Source of the DNA: Metopolophium dirhodum
Lineage: Eukaryota > Arthropoda > Insecta > Hemiptera > Aphididae
Direction of reading: 5' to 3'
Length of the DNA stretch: 64,000 nt
Assembly: GCF_019925205.1 (NCBI RefSeq)
Contig: NC_083568.1
Coordinates: 26,224,393-26,288,392, forward strand
Below are positions 46,902 through 61,543 of the stretch, one piece after another (the first letter of the stretch is position 1; every line of letters begins with the position of its first letter). The position numbers were made by a program, and so were the translations under genes. The notes beneath the pieces are model-generated. The model saw only the letters and a list, made by a program, of their open reading frames with translations, made no database searches and was not told the origin of the DNA.

Positions 46902-48003
46902 CTGTAAAAACAAATTTAATTATTCATCAAAACGCCTTGGCACAACAATACATAACTAGAAAATGCCATTGGCCATCACTACAACAACCTTATCTCCAAA
47001 TGAACAGTATCAAGATAAAAAGATCTCTAATGGCATACATCTCAATCGGACAATGACAACGAATGGTATGTAGTACATTAATCAGTGACCCGCAATTACA
47101 TGTCTAGCTATACAAGTTACGTATCTACCTAGTCGTTATTAAATATTTACTTATCTAACTAATTATAACAAATTCACAGCTTAACACAACCCATAACTTA
47201 TAGTAAGTATACACAAACTGAATAAGAGTGGTTAGTTGTTGTATTCAGTCGGTGGCAAGGGTGAGTGTAACCGGTGATAGGGCAGACGACTGAGGAGCTG
47301 TACATAATAATATCATAATACCTATGGCACTACACGCTGCAAGTAGACTAGAGTAAGACGACGAAGCACAGACCGACACGCGCGCAGGTCGGTGGAACCA
47401 GTGGCCACCGACGGGTTGAAATCCTTCTGGAAATCCGTCTACGGTCGGTTTCGCCGAGAGGCCCGTCCTCTGAACCGGACGAGACGATCCGATGCACATC
47501 CGAGCCGGTCTCGACGGTGGAAAATATTATGTCAATATTATTTCGCAATGCCGCGGATGACGTCGTAAGGGGAAATGCGGAAAAAAATTCAAACCGAAAG
47601 CCCTATGGTCACACTTTCGAGAAAGAGTACCTACTCCACGCACACGGCGAGAGCGTAATGAATTCATCACTGCGGTCCAGTTTCCCATTCGACTCGCACA
47701 GTTCGTTTACCTCGGCGGCGGAGGTAGCGGAGAAGGCAGTGGCTGAGGAGGAGGCGGCGGCGGCGGCGGCGGCGGCGTGCGCGCGCGGTTTGTCCTACTT
47801 AGACGCCGTCGCCGAGTGCCGACGGTGCAACGACAGCCGCGGCTGCAGTCGTCACGGCCGCACGCGCGAAATTAAAAGCGACGAACTGTGTACGGGTAGC
47901 AACAGTAGTAGTAGTAGTAGTAATAATAATAATAATAATAAATAACAACAACAACAACAACAAAAACAAAATAATACCAAAAATATTATGGTAACATACG
48001 TAC
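46902..48003. other. Intron upstream of the MYND start codon
   Basis: It includes a GC-richer part (47370-47880) with GGC repeats at about 47750-47780 and an AGT/AAT/AAC triplet run at 47905-47970. A 142-codon plus-strand ORF at 47517-47945 ends in low-complexity Ser and Asn runs and shows no domain; I do not call it a gene. Confidence 0.4.
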
Positions 48004-48590
48004 CACACGAGCGCGGTTATCAAAATTCACGGCACATGGGACGACGTGGGTAGATAACTGTTACGCAGCAGACGGAGATACACTCGAGAGTCTAGCACAA
48101 AAACGGTCGATACGAGAACTGCAGCGAGGATCAACACGATCAGCGGCACGGCGACAACAAACAACTGATGCGGCAAAATGCCGTTTGAGAAATACGACGA
48201 AAAAAAAAAAAAATCGCGTAAACAATAACGACGGAAACGGCACCCTACGCGGGAGCGGACACGACGACACGAACGATCCGATTGGTCCGAAGGAATCGCG
48301 CACACAGCGAACGAAACGTAGGGACGGCGCGTAGCGGCGGCGGCGGTTCAAGGCTATCGTCGAGTGAGTGCAGAGCGGAGGTGACGGACGGCCGCGACCA
48401 CCGAGAGAGAGACGGGACACGCGCGCGCGCGCTATAGACGGTTGTCGGAGCGAGCGAGACGGCGGCCGTGCCGGTGCGACTGAGAGAGCAAAGCGTTCGT
48501 CGGCACTCGGCGGACGGACGGACGGACGACCGAGCGAAACGGATACCGCGCGCGCGGCAACAGGCTTGCAAACGTCGCGGCCGCACATTA
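48004..48590 (-). promoter_or_regulatory. Probable 5' UTR exon and GC-rich promoter of the MYND gene
   Basis: The GC-rich, CpG-rich stretch at about 48060-48650 contrasts sharply with the surroundings. On the minus strand a donor, GTGTG/GTACGT, at 48004 fits the acceptor at 46901. Long ORFs on both strands here lack homology and are a by-product of GC-rich sequence. The upper border, the transcription start, is a guess. Confidence 0.5.
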
Positions 48591-48659
48591 CCGTGCCGGC
48601 GGAGTCACGACAGTTTTCGCGGCGGACTTTGTCGTTATAATAATAAATAACAATATTAC

Positions 48660-51600
48660 ACCTATATGGGTCGAGGCCTTTGCCGGTTCTTATTCCGCCG
48701 CGAAAAGTCGGCCGCTAGACCATGTTCTTGCTCCGTGTCATAACTTATTATTACGCATCATGCGGCGGAAAAAGCCGTTTTTGGAAGGGGCTCGCCCTTC
48801 GCGCCTCCTCATTTGCGGCGTTAGGACACGCCGACTCAGCTGCGGTCCGCCAATTCCACTAAGGGAACGCTAAGGGATGTGCGCGGTCTCTAGTCGAGTC
48901 GAGTTCATTTTAAGTAGAATGAAAATAATATGCTTTTCTCCGATGCTTTTTTTAACCAGAGAATTTCTAATATTCTTATATAGTATAATATTACAATATA
49001 GACACTAGGCGCCTACATCGAGGTTTGAGTCACCACTGCCGTGATGTGTACAGAAGCAGCAGAGCTGACTCTGATTTCGCACAATGCAAACACAATAATA
49101 CTTCTTATTATATTATTATAATATTTTGTGCGCATCGTTCGGCAGCCACGGGCGCGATTTTCAACGAAATGCAGTTCGGTAGGACGACGCGCGCGTGTGT
49201 TCGCGCGTGCGGTTGCGACGAAGGGCAAAGCAAGGACGTTGCCGGGACCGTCGTCGTCCGAGGCAGACGCGCAAAAACATTTTTACCCGACGACGACGAC
49301 GACGACAACGCCGACGCCGCCGCAACCACCGCACCGGCGGAGCGGTCCGCTTGACCTTGAGCGAGACCTGCTGCACTGCGCATATTATTAAAATATATGT
49401 ATATTGCACACGCGTAAATACCGCATAGGCGCATACCACATGCCACGGATACGTAGTCGTCGGCCACGTTGGTGGTATATTATAATATTTAGTGGGTATT
49501 GGTGGACGGCGGCGGCGGCGGCGGTGTCGACGACGGTGGTGATGGCTGGTGGAGGTCTACCGGAAAAATTTGGTTAGGTATATTTTTTTGGTCGCGTGTG
49601 TCGGTGAATTACATGTTAATATGCCGATTACACGCCTTGAAGTTATTTTATTGAATTCGTTCTTTTCGAACGACACTTTTTGAGAGAAAAAAAATGAAAC
49701 GACGTCGACGATTGGCGACGAAACCGCGTTGTAACAAATACGCACGTGGCACGGTTATTATAATATAGTACAGCTCGGAGGCACACCTGCAGCGATTATA
49801 AACTAATAATTGATAGGTCTATGCCTATGCGTGCAGCACACCACACTGTACCGCAGTGGCATACCCGGGGCAGGCTTTCCCGGCGATTTTACCGCCTCCT
49901 ATCGCCTTTCAGAAAATTATAGGTTATTGCCTACCGGTGTAGTGGGTATTCGATCATCCCGTGTACATTTGTTTCTAAGTTCTAACGCGTGGACTCTGGA
50001 CTTATACAATATCATATTGTAGAGAAATAAACTATTATTGTTTTTTTTTTTTGTTTCGAAGACGAAAACTAAATGAAAAGTGTTGCATAATATTTGGTTA
50101 TTACGTCTTATTTTTATACCGTCGTCAGCATCCCTCGTTATGGCTGTTCATACGTATTGTTTGCCCGTATGAAATAACAATAATTATAAAAACCACTCGT
50201 CAGTCGTCACTTAACACCAATTTTTTTTTTGATCTTATATGCATATAATATCTGAACATGTAAAGTAGGCAGGTACCTACCTATAACAATTTATATAATA
50301 TATAATATAGTGTATCTAATATTAGCGTGCGCTTCCCTATTCCTATCATATAATATGCGTCTCAAAGTACGAAATGAGAGGGATGAGACAATGGTATGGA
50401 CTTATCTATGAATGGACCGTAACACATTAATTTTTCTACAAAAATAAATAAATAGAATTGTTCCGATTACAAACTATGAACAAAGACACAAAGTTCAATC
50501 GCCCCCTACCGATAATCGTGTGTCACAATATTGTCACTGCCACCAGAAAATAGTCCATTCTGCGTTTTGAATAATATTATTGTTCACATTTTGTGTGTGA
50601 TAGTGAACAGTATATTTTAGTCAAAATGTTGAGTTTTATATTGACTTGTTCAAGTTAAAGATTAGAAACGCATTAATTTGGGTTTGAATCATTTATTATA
50701 ATATAGCTACCATCTGTGTACGGCCTTCGACGGCGCACGCGCGGCGTTGTTGTTGTGCCTATATAGGTATAAAGGGACCGCCGCCACTATAGTCCATAAT
50801 ATTATAATTGTTGATAATTACATAATACCATATTATATTAATCGTTACCTATAGTATCACACATTTTCACTTTGATAAAATTTTATTGACGAGCCACCTC
50901 TCTCGAGTCTCGGGTCAACTTGTGCATGTGCAAACTGCGAACGCGTAGTTTAAAATTGTTGACAGCGTATATTCTTGCACGTGTCACCTCTATTATAGTA
51001 TACTCATTCTTAGTATCTCATATTATACTACAGGAATTTTATCTGGCCAGTAGACAAGAAATTTATTTTTTAAACTATTAGATATTTGTATGGAGAAATA
51101 TTGAGGTTTTCGTTTTATTTTTTGATTTTGCCTTCCCTTTCTTTGGTTAAACAAGTATAGAGATATAGGTGTATATTACATTTTGATGGCCCCCCCAAAA
51201 ATTATTGAATTTTTAATGTAACCCTCCAAAAATATTAACTGGTGACTCTGCTATACTATTATATTATAATCTAACGCATAAGTCATACGTTTAAAGAATA
51301 TTTTCTATTCAATTTACATATTTTTATCAAAATAATATATTCCACATTATTTCTTTTACTATATAATACCTATAGTTATACAGATGTAGTTGGTAGTCGG
51401 TAGATTATAGAACAGCATCTATATTTATTATTTAATAGTGGCATATTAATACGTCATATAAAGTACTTAATATACATAATAATAATATATACTAATCGTT
51501 TATTTATATTGTCATAAATAATAATTAATATATTATAATATTATTGTACATGTCTACTTAATAGGTTTCATTCATATAATCAAATACGTATACGTTGTGT

Positions 51601-52570
51601 AAATTAAAAATGTTAGGGCTGGATACAAATTTTTTTGTTTCTGACCGATTTTTCGTAATGTTTTCGTTGTCCTGGTTACCTATTATCAAAAACATATTTA
51701 TGATTCATAGACATTCCTTGTAGAGGACAAAATATATCAAGTAGCGTGCGCCTATGGTTTTTTTCTTTATAAAATAATCTGACATAAAATGCGTTGTTAT
51801 ACCAATACTGGCTACTTGTTTACAACCAACTATACTATACCAACTTCTACAAATGCATTAAATACTACTTTTATTCTAAACAAGTAAGCTTGATTTGAAC
51901 TTTTTAAATCATTTTATTGTGTTGTTTTTTATGCAATATAATAGTAGTAATTTGTGTAAAGATTCATCAAATAACATTATATATTTATATATTAGTATAT
52001 TGAAAGTATAAACGTAAATTTATATTTATGAACTTAAACTACCCTAAAGGCAGCGGCGGTGACAACACTTTGAAGCTTTCTCCCAATATTATTTGTGTGC
52101 AAAGTACCTACTTCCTCCACTCCCACCAAACTGTTACATTATATGATTTGAATGGAATTTATTTAATAGCCCTTTATAAATACAATTTATTTTATTTTAT
52201 TGAAGTCTGTCAAGTCGTATAACCAAACAGTAAATTCAGAGTGAATGTTGTGATACTAAATATTAAATTTTAAATAAATATCAAAAAGTTCAGTGTAAAT
52301 AATATACAGATCTTGTATCTTTCATAATTATTATTATAGTTATAGTCGATTATACTCCCTCTTCCCAGCACCATCATAGTTTACTGACGGATAAGTTTTC
52401 TTTTAGTCTTAGTTCTTACTTCTTAGATATATAATAGTCTTCAGGTATGTATTTAATTGTATCAAAACTAGAGTTTAACGACTTTAAAAAATGTTAACAA
52501 TTCTGAACATCCAGAATCGTTTGAATGATGTATATATATCTAATGTATGTTATTATATTAATTATAATAT
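48660..52570. other. Intergenic, GC-rich patches but no gene recognised
   Basis: GC-rich islands at 49130-49380, 49500-49560 and 50710-50790 could be promoters or untranslated exons. (GAC)n and (GGC)n triplet runs occur at 49289-49312 and 49507-49525. ORFs over them are open on both strands and look like composition artefacts. The rest is AT-rich. Confidence 0.4.
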
Positions 52571-52577
52571 CATTATG

Positions 52578-52903
52578 GGGGGGACGAGGTGGCCGAGTGG
52601 TCTAACGCGACGGATTCGGCACAGCCGGTCCGAGTTCGATCCTCGACCACTGGGCGGCATTTTTCTCCGTGCAAGTCACGGTGTCCGGAGAACAAGTGCC
52701 GCCATCCCCCCACCCCGGGGCACGGCAGAAACCTACGGGTGCCCCATTAGAAATTCTGCCAAACACAACACACACGTGTACCAACCTACCCAATATAAAA
52801 CCTACCAAACCTTCCAAATATAAAAACCTACAGTGCCCTCCCCACACCCAATGGCCTATGTTGCCGCGGGTTACCCAATAAAAAAAAAAAAAAAAAAAAA
52901 AAA
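52578..52903 (+). mobile_element. tRNA-derived SINE with target duplication
   Basis: The head reads GACGAGGTGGCCGAGTGGTC (pol III A box TGGCCGAGTGG) and then GAGTTCGATCCTC (B box), like a Leu or Ser tRNA gene. A body of about 220 bp without tRNA similarity follows, ending in ACCCAATAAA and an A-run. A 12-bp target duplication, AATATCATTATG, is perfect at 52566-52577 and 52904-52915. Intact boxes, intact tail and perfect duplication mean a young copy. It lacks a tRNA acceptor stem, so it is not a working tRNA gene. Confidence 0.92.
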
Positions 52904-52937
52904 AATATCATTATGTTCGTACAGGTAATCGGTGGCA

Positions 52938-52942
52938 GTATA

Positions 52943-52980
<38 letters not shown>
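52938..52980. repeat. (TA)n microsatellite
   Basis: Nearly pure TA dinucleotides with one TTTA interruption near the start. It lies 23 bp beyond the SINE's right target duplication. Confidence 0.95.
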
Positions 52981-52982
<2 letters not shown>

Positions 52983-52984
52983 TA

Positions 52985-55900
52985 CCATAGATACCAGTGG
53001 CGAAACTGGCATTTTAGAACTACGATGAAAAATAATTTATGGGATCAATTGTTACCTACCTAAGCATTGTTATATTCAATGATGTATTTGTGAATAGTAT
53101 ATATTAGTAACTTATTATTTTTTCATCGATTATAATTATATATGCTACTATTCAAATACTGTATAATACGTAAAGAATCATAATTTATTAATTTATACCA
53201 TTGCATTTACAAAATAAATAATTTTTTTTAAATAAATACAATTGAACACAGAATAAAACAAATAACAAAATAATATACCTACCTATCGGCCACTGTCAAC
53301 CGAATGATATATTATAGAAGTAATTTTTTTTCGTGTAGCATTTGTTTATAAATATTTTTTTGACTTAGTATACCTACGTGTATACGCCATATAGGTACTC
53401 CCCAGTCCACAACACACCCGTGGACTTATATTATTCTTGTCAACATATAGTTAATGAGTTATATTGTATTACAACTGCTGCAGTATAATTATATCAAATA
53501 GGTATAATTTAATTTAATTTGTATTTTACATTATACAAATAAATAGGTAGTTTTAATTTAAACTTTAAATTGATTAACCATATGTATCCGATGCAATGGT
53601 CATAGTACATTTATATGTATATATATGTATATGGATAAAATCATAAAGTATAGTTATAAATCGGACTTTATATTATTAAGTCAGATAGTATAAAACCAAG
53701 GCCACAATCAAATACCTAATATTTGGTAGGTACGTTTGATTTTAGTTTCTATAATGATTAATATTACTATATCATTTTATATCTATATACATTTCATTAT
53801 TCTCATTCATATTCCACAGTAGGAAGCATGGAAAATCAGCCCTCTGGCTCACTTTGAAACCTCTGGCGCTGACGTTGGGTTACGCCACCCACACAGCAGG
53901 TTGATGCGCCACCGATACATACTCTACATTTTAAAATTAATTTAATATGTTGTACCTACCTACTGATTAATTATTTACGCATTTACTTCAGCGTTAAATA
54001 TTTTAGTTATTAGAGGTACCTACACTTAAATTAAATTAAATTATAAATTTATATAATTTATACAATAAGGGTTATGGCTTTTTATAACAGTCTATATGAT
54101 AAACGAATATGATCATATTATTTTAAATAATATTCTGTACGTGAATATGATAGTACTTACATAATATACATTATTATGTAAAAACTATAACAGGTAGGCA
54201 TCATTCAGCATCACCCACGATCATAGGCGTAGCGTGATGAATTTATAATATAGCCTATTATATTTCTGGTACACACCTTAATATATTCTAAAAATGTAAC
54301 TAAAAAAAATTACGGAATGGGGGGGGGGGGGGTAAACAAAATTCCAGTGAGGCTATAACCCCCTTAGACCCCCGCCCATTCCCCAAGATTGGTGCTTAAA
54401 ACATATTTTTAATTTTAAAAAAATTTCCGTTTTATACTTTAAGACGCTGTCAATGAGACAGGAATTGTACCTATATTTGTAACCATGGGATGATTATGTA
54501 AGCTGAGATAATACGCATTTATAGGCATAGACGTATAGTACGTATAGTATATAAATTATTAACTTCGCTTTTTTAGATGCATATTATATAGTATAATATT
54601 ACGTACCTATATGGGATTATGGTAACTCAAACTAAATTAATTTATATCATCGGTGTTGTGATACATGTATTGTGTAGGTAAATAATACAAGGTATTTATT
54701 ACGAAAACATTTTAAAACGAGATTGTTATTATTAAGTATTATCTGTTTTGACTATTTTGTCCGTGCGACTTTAGCATTTTCAACAGTCATCATCATTATT
54801 AAAATTGTACATTATTTCAAAGATTTACCCACGTTTATGTTGTACCTCCATCACAGTGGAAAATTGTATACAAATTTACAAAATATACGGACCACTTATC
54901 ACTATAGGGTTTTGTGATTTTAACTTGATGGCCTTGCGTGTATAGATCTACAGTTCAAGATGTATAAATTTGTGCCCTGTAGTCTGTGATGGTCTCACGT
55001 TTTATTTTTTTGTTCAACAAAATTGGACTTTCGTCTCAGTTTATTCAAGGCTCTAAAGTCAAAAGGTGCCACATGGTATTTTAACACCAATATACTACGG
55101 AAAATTTACTAGTGCGGAAACACCGTAAGGTTGCGAAATGCCAAAAGACGACGCGTTCGTCGCTCTGGGCTTGGCCTTCATCGTTTGACCTCGTAAATGA
55201 TTATTTTTGCATTGCTCTTATAATGCAGCTCAGAGCTCTATACTTGTATGATGCAGTTTCAACCATCGGGTTTGCGGTGCATTTCATTTATTATTTATTG
55301 ATTATTATTAGTTTTATATTAAGATCATATATCATAGATCGACTAGGTGTATAGACGTATTATAGCACTCAAAGGTAATATTTTATTATCACTAAAATAA
55401 TTTGTAAAATTTGAATAATATTTTGAGAAAAAAAATTAGCCCAAACATGTTCCTATAGTTAATTGTTTAAAATATTATATAAAATTTATTTCATTTTATT
55501 TTATATAGATTAAACGAATTTACAGAATTATTAAGTTATAAATTCAGAATAACAACATTAAAAATGAAGAGTACACCTAATCTATATTAGTAAAAATATA
55601 TTATTGATTTTAATTTTTAAAAAAATGCACATTAATAACAAAAAAAAATAACAGTTAATAGAAAACAATTGTCGCATATAATAATATATGAACACTGTAA
55701 TAAGTTATAATAGTATAATAAGCAATTGTGTACTGGTTTACAGTAGAAGTTTACTATAATACCTATATATATATACTGATAAAAATATATATTATGTATT
55801 ATATAACTTATTGAATATTATCGTTTATAGATGGCGTGTCCTATTAGCTATTATATTGTATACTATTTTACAGGTGGAGAACATATAAGCAAACTGCAAA

Positions 55901-58900
55901 CAATAACCCTGTGGACTATACCACAGTAAAATAGTGAATCGTATAGTCACACACGCATATTCAGAGAATATTTACTATTTAAATATGCAAATAATAGATT
56001 TACAGGAACACAATTAATGGTACTATATTATGTGAATAGTATTATTAAAACCATTTTATTTTAAATATTTTCACGCTTGCGTCCAAAGGTAACATATGCA
56101 GTGCAATAAGAAGTATACATTTAACTATAGCTTAGACAGAAAAACAAAAAAGAAATATAGTAGGTAGGTATATCTAAAACATTATGTAAGTACCTAGTAA
56201 AATATGAATTAAATATTCAAATTTGAAATACTTAGTGAACCGATACAAATCAAAAACAAATAATTGTGAGTACTAAAATTTGATTTTACATAATTTATTA
56301 ATTTGAAATTATATAATACAGGTACAAGATTAACATAATAAATTTGATATATGTACCTGCTTACCTACATAGGTATGTTGTGAATATAAAATGGAGAACA
56401 TAATATTATAGTTGTAGCTTTATATTATAATAAGATAAATACATGTGTAGCTATTGCTAACTGGATAGTAACTAGTAAGACAGGCCATAACTAACTTATC
56501 TGCCTTTAACATATTATGATTTATTAATGATGCACTTTATTGGTAAAATGCTGAAACATGTTCTGAACCGTTCAAGTAGAATAATTTAAAATACAAACCA
56601 AATATTAAATAAACCTTAAATACATAATACACGTAAAGCTACAAAAAATATAAATGGTGCTCTTAAATTTGGACATTTAAATAAGTTGGTCAAAATCTGA
56701 CATCATTGTATATTTTTATAGCAAAATTAAAGATTAAGACAGTTATTTTCAAGGAAAAAAACATTACACAAGGTCCTTCATTCCCCCTTCCATAAAGTTC
56801 CGTAAATCATCGTTTAGTAAAAATTTAATTTTGCTTTAAAATACAGTTCTATTGTTTGGATATGATTATATTATTACATAACTATTAATATATTATACAT
56901 AAATAATATATTAAATACAATAATTTAAGTATTACGTTTAAATACTATAGTTATAATGATGTATTATAATACATAATATAATATTATAATCAACTCCTTG
57001 CAGGCCGTACTGTATATTTAAAGATAATTTCGTTTTCCCTCAGTTGTAATCCCTTTAATTATTTTTTGTTTTTCACTTCTAAATCGTAGTGTCCTTGCTC
57101 CAATTACATAGAAAAAGTCACATTATAAATATATATTTATCATAATAAATATGACGATTATACACGTTTTAATAATCTTATGACATTATATTGTAACATT
57201 GTCTGTTAAAATTATCACTATGTTAGTAAATTATTATGACTGTATACGATTGTGAAGTAAATTATAAGTACCTACTTTAGATTATATAGGAACTGATTAC
57301 AAGGTTTGAACTCTTAATGTTATTACTTATTATATTTGATTTTAACAATTATAATAACACAGAAAAATATTATTTACATTTAAAAATTTTAATTATCGAA
57401 AATAAGTTATGTTAATAGTATTAAATAGTTTGAGAAATTAACCAGTTGAAATTTATTCATATTATATTATATCCATTGCAGTTTTGTACACAGGAATTTA
57501 ATGTGGGGGGGGGGGGTTATCATAATTGTTACATATTATATAATAAATAGGTACATTTATATACTTTTCATGTTGTAAGGGGGCTTTGAATACTTTACCC
57601 CCCTCCCCCATGTCTACGACCCTGAATATATCTGAAATTAGAATTATAAAATTGATTATGACTAAAAAGCATTTTTCGTTTTCATGTGTATCTATACCTG
57701 CAGGCTACCTATAAATGCATGTCGTTTTACTCGTTTAGTATTTTTACATAAGTATTATTGAAGTGCATGCATTTTTTATAATATTGTTATTAATTTTTCA
57801 GTACCTATGATTATCACAAACCACAATTACACTTTGATGGATTAATTGAATATTGTATATATAACATATATTGTACCTAGCTCTTAATGTTATAAAATAA
57901 TCATTAATTTGTGTTACACTAAGTCGATGTATCTAAATATTCAATTTTGATATAGTTTTATTGCAATTATTTATATATTTAATTTTAAAGGACAAAATTA
58001 ATACTCGTTTTTTACCGAAAAAAATATTTCTTGCAATGTCTTAGCTTCTACAGTTTTTAGGCAAGTATTTTCTTACACTTGAAACACAATTGAATAAAAA
58101 AATGTATTAAAATGTTACTTTGGTGTTCGGTATACCTGCCTTTGTAATTTAATAATTTAACAATATATTTGTAATTAACAATATAACAGCTGCAGTCTGC
58201 TATAACTCTAAATTGTAAATTTAGGGACATAATATATATATAGTGACATATTATGGTAGTATTTTACATATATGTACATTGTATTACTTGTATACAAATG
58301 GGGAAACAAATGGGGAATGGCAATCTAATCGAACAGGTTTTATATAAAATACTATAACAATGTCAATTTAATGCATTCAATAGGTAATAACACAGATGTC
58401 GCAAAAATGTTTAATTTTCTTTAATAATTCATAATAGTTTAATCATACAAAGTATGTAATCTATACGTATTTGTCAACATTTAGAATAATATGCGATAGA
58501 TTAACGGAATAGAAAATAATATTATAAAGATTTTCATTTTAATAATAATAATTTATATTGTTGTAACTAGCTATTAAATAGCTATTTATACGAATATTTA
58601 GGTACATACCTGTAAGTTTATAATTTTTAAGCAATAATAATATAAATAGTGTATTTGAAAGACGATTCTGAAGAGAACCATGTTAGCAGCTGACAGGCTT
58701 GCTTTTATTCAACATTTTTATTACAGAATGGAAGGATTTCTTTTTGGCTATAGAAACTAAAATAAGAAATTCAGAAAAATTCATTTTTAAAGCAACCATT
58801 TTGACTAGGATTTTGATCTTTAAAAACGTACTTTTTTTTTTAGAGAGAATTCCTTTCTCCTCTAAATCTATTATCAGAAAAAGTAAATAAGATAAAAAAC

Positions 58901-60700
58901 TAACAGTAAAACCTTTATACGGCAGTACGCATGTCAGTATGTAATATTACTAGACTTAACATTTGCTATTGTCCCCAAATGCTTAGAGTTCTCTGTATTA
59001 GAATTTTTTATGATTTCCGCAGCAGCAGTATATATTATGATATAGTGTATACCTATATATGAGTAAATTACTAAATTAAATAACTTTTAAAGGATGTGCA
59101 TTTAATGATAAAAAAAATATACTCTTTTTAATTAAAAAAAAACCCCCATAGCTTTTTAAGTCTGTTCAGAGTAATAACTTTTAATATATTGTAGGTAATC
59201 ACATCAATACATATTAAGTATCTAGATATTATTCTGGTATCAAAATTAATTTAATAATTAAAACATTTTTGTTTCACGAATCACTATTATTTTCAAGTAT
59301 ACCTAATCACACTTAATTAATCAATATCAAAAAAATTACATGTTGTAGAATAAATAAAAAAAAGATTAGTCATTATATTATTCCTAATCAAAGCGTAAGC
59401 CATTTAATAATATTATTGTAATTTGTAGTAGTAAATATTTGTTGAATTATTGATATTGAGGGATTTAATATATATTTTTTAATATTTTAATTGATAAGTT
59501 AGACGGATGTAGATACTATAGTGTAGATAATTAATGTCAACCATTAAAATAATGTTATAATATCATAAATTCATAAACGATTAAATATAGTAACCTATTA
59601 TAATTATTTTGATACGAGTTAATTATTTTTGAAAAAGTATATTATTTAACAATGTAATAAAGTATATTTTTTCTGGTGTTCCTTGAAAGGTACCTAATTA
59701 TTTTGATTAGGCATTTTGTTTTCCAATATGATTTTTTTTTATTTGATATAATTTTTCATTTGACATTTTATGTCAAATCTCAATGTGTAAATGTAAAAAC
59801 GTATATATTCTCACATTGGTACCTAAGCAATGAGTTGTAATTATGATACTAGGAGTCTAAATAATTGAATCATAGCCAATGAATTAGTCATAAAATTTAA
59901 TTTACCCTTGAGTGTATATACAAATTAAGAACACACTGTATAGAGTACAATATTCGAAAACACAAGTCTATACTGTAACAAACCTCAAAACAAACCTTTA
60001 TATAGATTTTGTTTTGAAGGACACAAAGTACTGTGTTTACATATTATTGTTGTCGTTGTTTATCCTATTCTGTGAATGTAAATGAATGACGAATGTACCT
60101 ACTACAATTATTTACAAGTGCATAAAACACACTAAAAAAAAAGGCTAATAATTCAACTTGTATGAAAAAAACGCCAGTTATAACACACAAATGAAAAATA
60201 ATATTGCTGACGTTAAATCTTTTTACAAATAATAATTTGTATTTTGTACATATTATATTTTCGTTTTTTTTTTCGTTTAGATCTAATTTTAGTTTTTAAA
60301 TTATTATTTCAATTTCTAACAATCATCAACGTGTATGCGTATTACTACTATTACTACTAAATACTAAAACAATGTTACTTAATAAATAATAATATTTTTA
60401 AAATAAATAGGGCGTAAGAAAAGTAATGTAAACTAATGTTTTGCTCACATTGTTAAGTCAAACTACATAACAAAACACAACTGGTATAAACAATCAGCGC
60501 ATTTATACGGTATGATAATTATAATAACATAGGTTCATAATGTGGATAATAATAATATTATTATTCTAAATGTGAAATTCGTCTCATCAGTGTTGTGCAC
60601 TGCGAATAATATTGATAATCATCGTATGATATTAATATTATAGTATAGGTATTTATAATACAAATTAATAACAGGTATATATTTTGGTATGTGTCTTAAG
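52985..60700. other. AT-rich region, no gene recognised
   Basis: It may be the first intron of the gene starting at 62043. I found no convincing exon. Repeat traces: TCATAGGCGTAGCGTGA and a G-run at 54225-54400; a G-run and ACCCCCCTCCCCCATGTCTA at 57500-57625; a GC-richer fragment with GGGTTACGCCACCCACAC at 53820-53915. The 55030-55270 stretch is GC-richer, with short open frames that match nothing I know. Confidence 0.4.
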
Positions 60701-60727
60701 ACCAAGAATTCTATGTATGTTCTCATG

Positions 60728-60897
60728 CAGTGGCGTATTTACAGGGGGGGGGGGGGGGGGGGTGTATATAATATGCAAATGTTTTCAGAGTCCTAACTTA
60801 AGGCCTCTAACTTTAAAGGCGGGGCTACTGGATAAAATAAAATTCCCCCCCCCCCCCCCCCCCAGAACAAAAACCCAAATACGTCAGTACGTCACTG
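60728..60897. mobile_element. Short hAT-type MITE with inverted G- and C-runs
   Basis: The left end is CAGTGGCGTATTTACAG followed by a G-run of about 18; the right end is a C-run of about 19, then AGAACAAAAACCCAAATACG and GTACGTCACTG. The ends are inverted repeats with small gaps. The 8-bp target duplication TTCTCATG/TTCTCATA (60720-60727 and 60898-60905) matches at seven of eight. The 170-bp element has no coding capacity. Confidence 0.82.
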
Positions 60898-61543
60898 TTC
60901 TCATAGGAAATATCGTTGAAATCAATAAATTATGGCCCTCAGCGAACCTTCCTACCTTCCTGCCTACTGGTTCCCACTATAAAAATGTAGTTCGGTAATT
61001 TTAATATTTACATAAATTATCAGTAATATTGTAAGATTGCTAAAGTTCATCTATATAAATAAAACGCAGTTTATTTTTTAATCATCCTACTTTAGAGATT
61101 GGGCATAAGCCTTTCTGAATCATAAACACCTACATATATATATAAGATCTAACATTCTAACCTAACTAAATTTTTATGTAAATTATAATACCTAATGACT
61201 GTAAGATAACTATGATAAGCTAAATAAATAACTATAGGTATAGGTATATACTACACCAGTCGTAGTGATTACTAATATTCACACGTGTTGTCTATAACCA
61301 ATTATATTTGTAATAGATTTTCGTTTTTATCAGCTAGAATAGCTTCTCGGCCTGTGAGAAACATGCGTCATAACTTATAAATTATATTATTATGACACGA
61401 TAACAATAAAATATGTTTAGTGAAATACCTTGTACCTATAAACCTGTATATATATATAGGTAGTCATATAGATCCGAATTCACAATGATATAGTTAGGTA
61501 CCTACCTATATTATATAGTAATAAGTACAGTCGATCGACTTAC

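Noticed and set aside
47517..47945. Plus-strand ORF of 142 codons with Ala, Ser and Asn runs
   Set aside because: It lies in the MYND gene intron over triplet repeats, with no splice or homology support.
48061..48588. Arg/Ser/Pro-rich ORFs on both strands near 48.1-48.6 kb
   Set aside because: Overlapping open frames on both strands in a CpG island are a composition effect; the position fits a promoter and 5' UTR.
49025..49467. Several overlapping ORFs over (GAC)n repeats
   Set aside because: All frames are open on both strands and rich in single amino acids; no conserved motif.
52578..52660. Functional tRNA gene
   Set aside because: A and B boxes are present, but the acceptor stem does not close and a SINE body, A-tail and target duplication follow.
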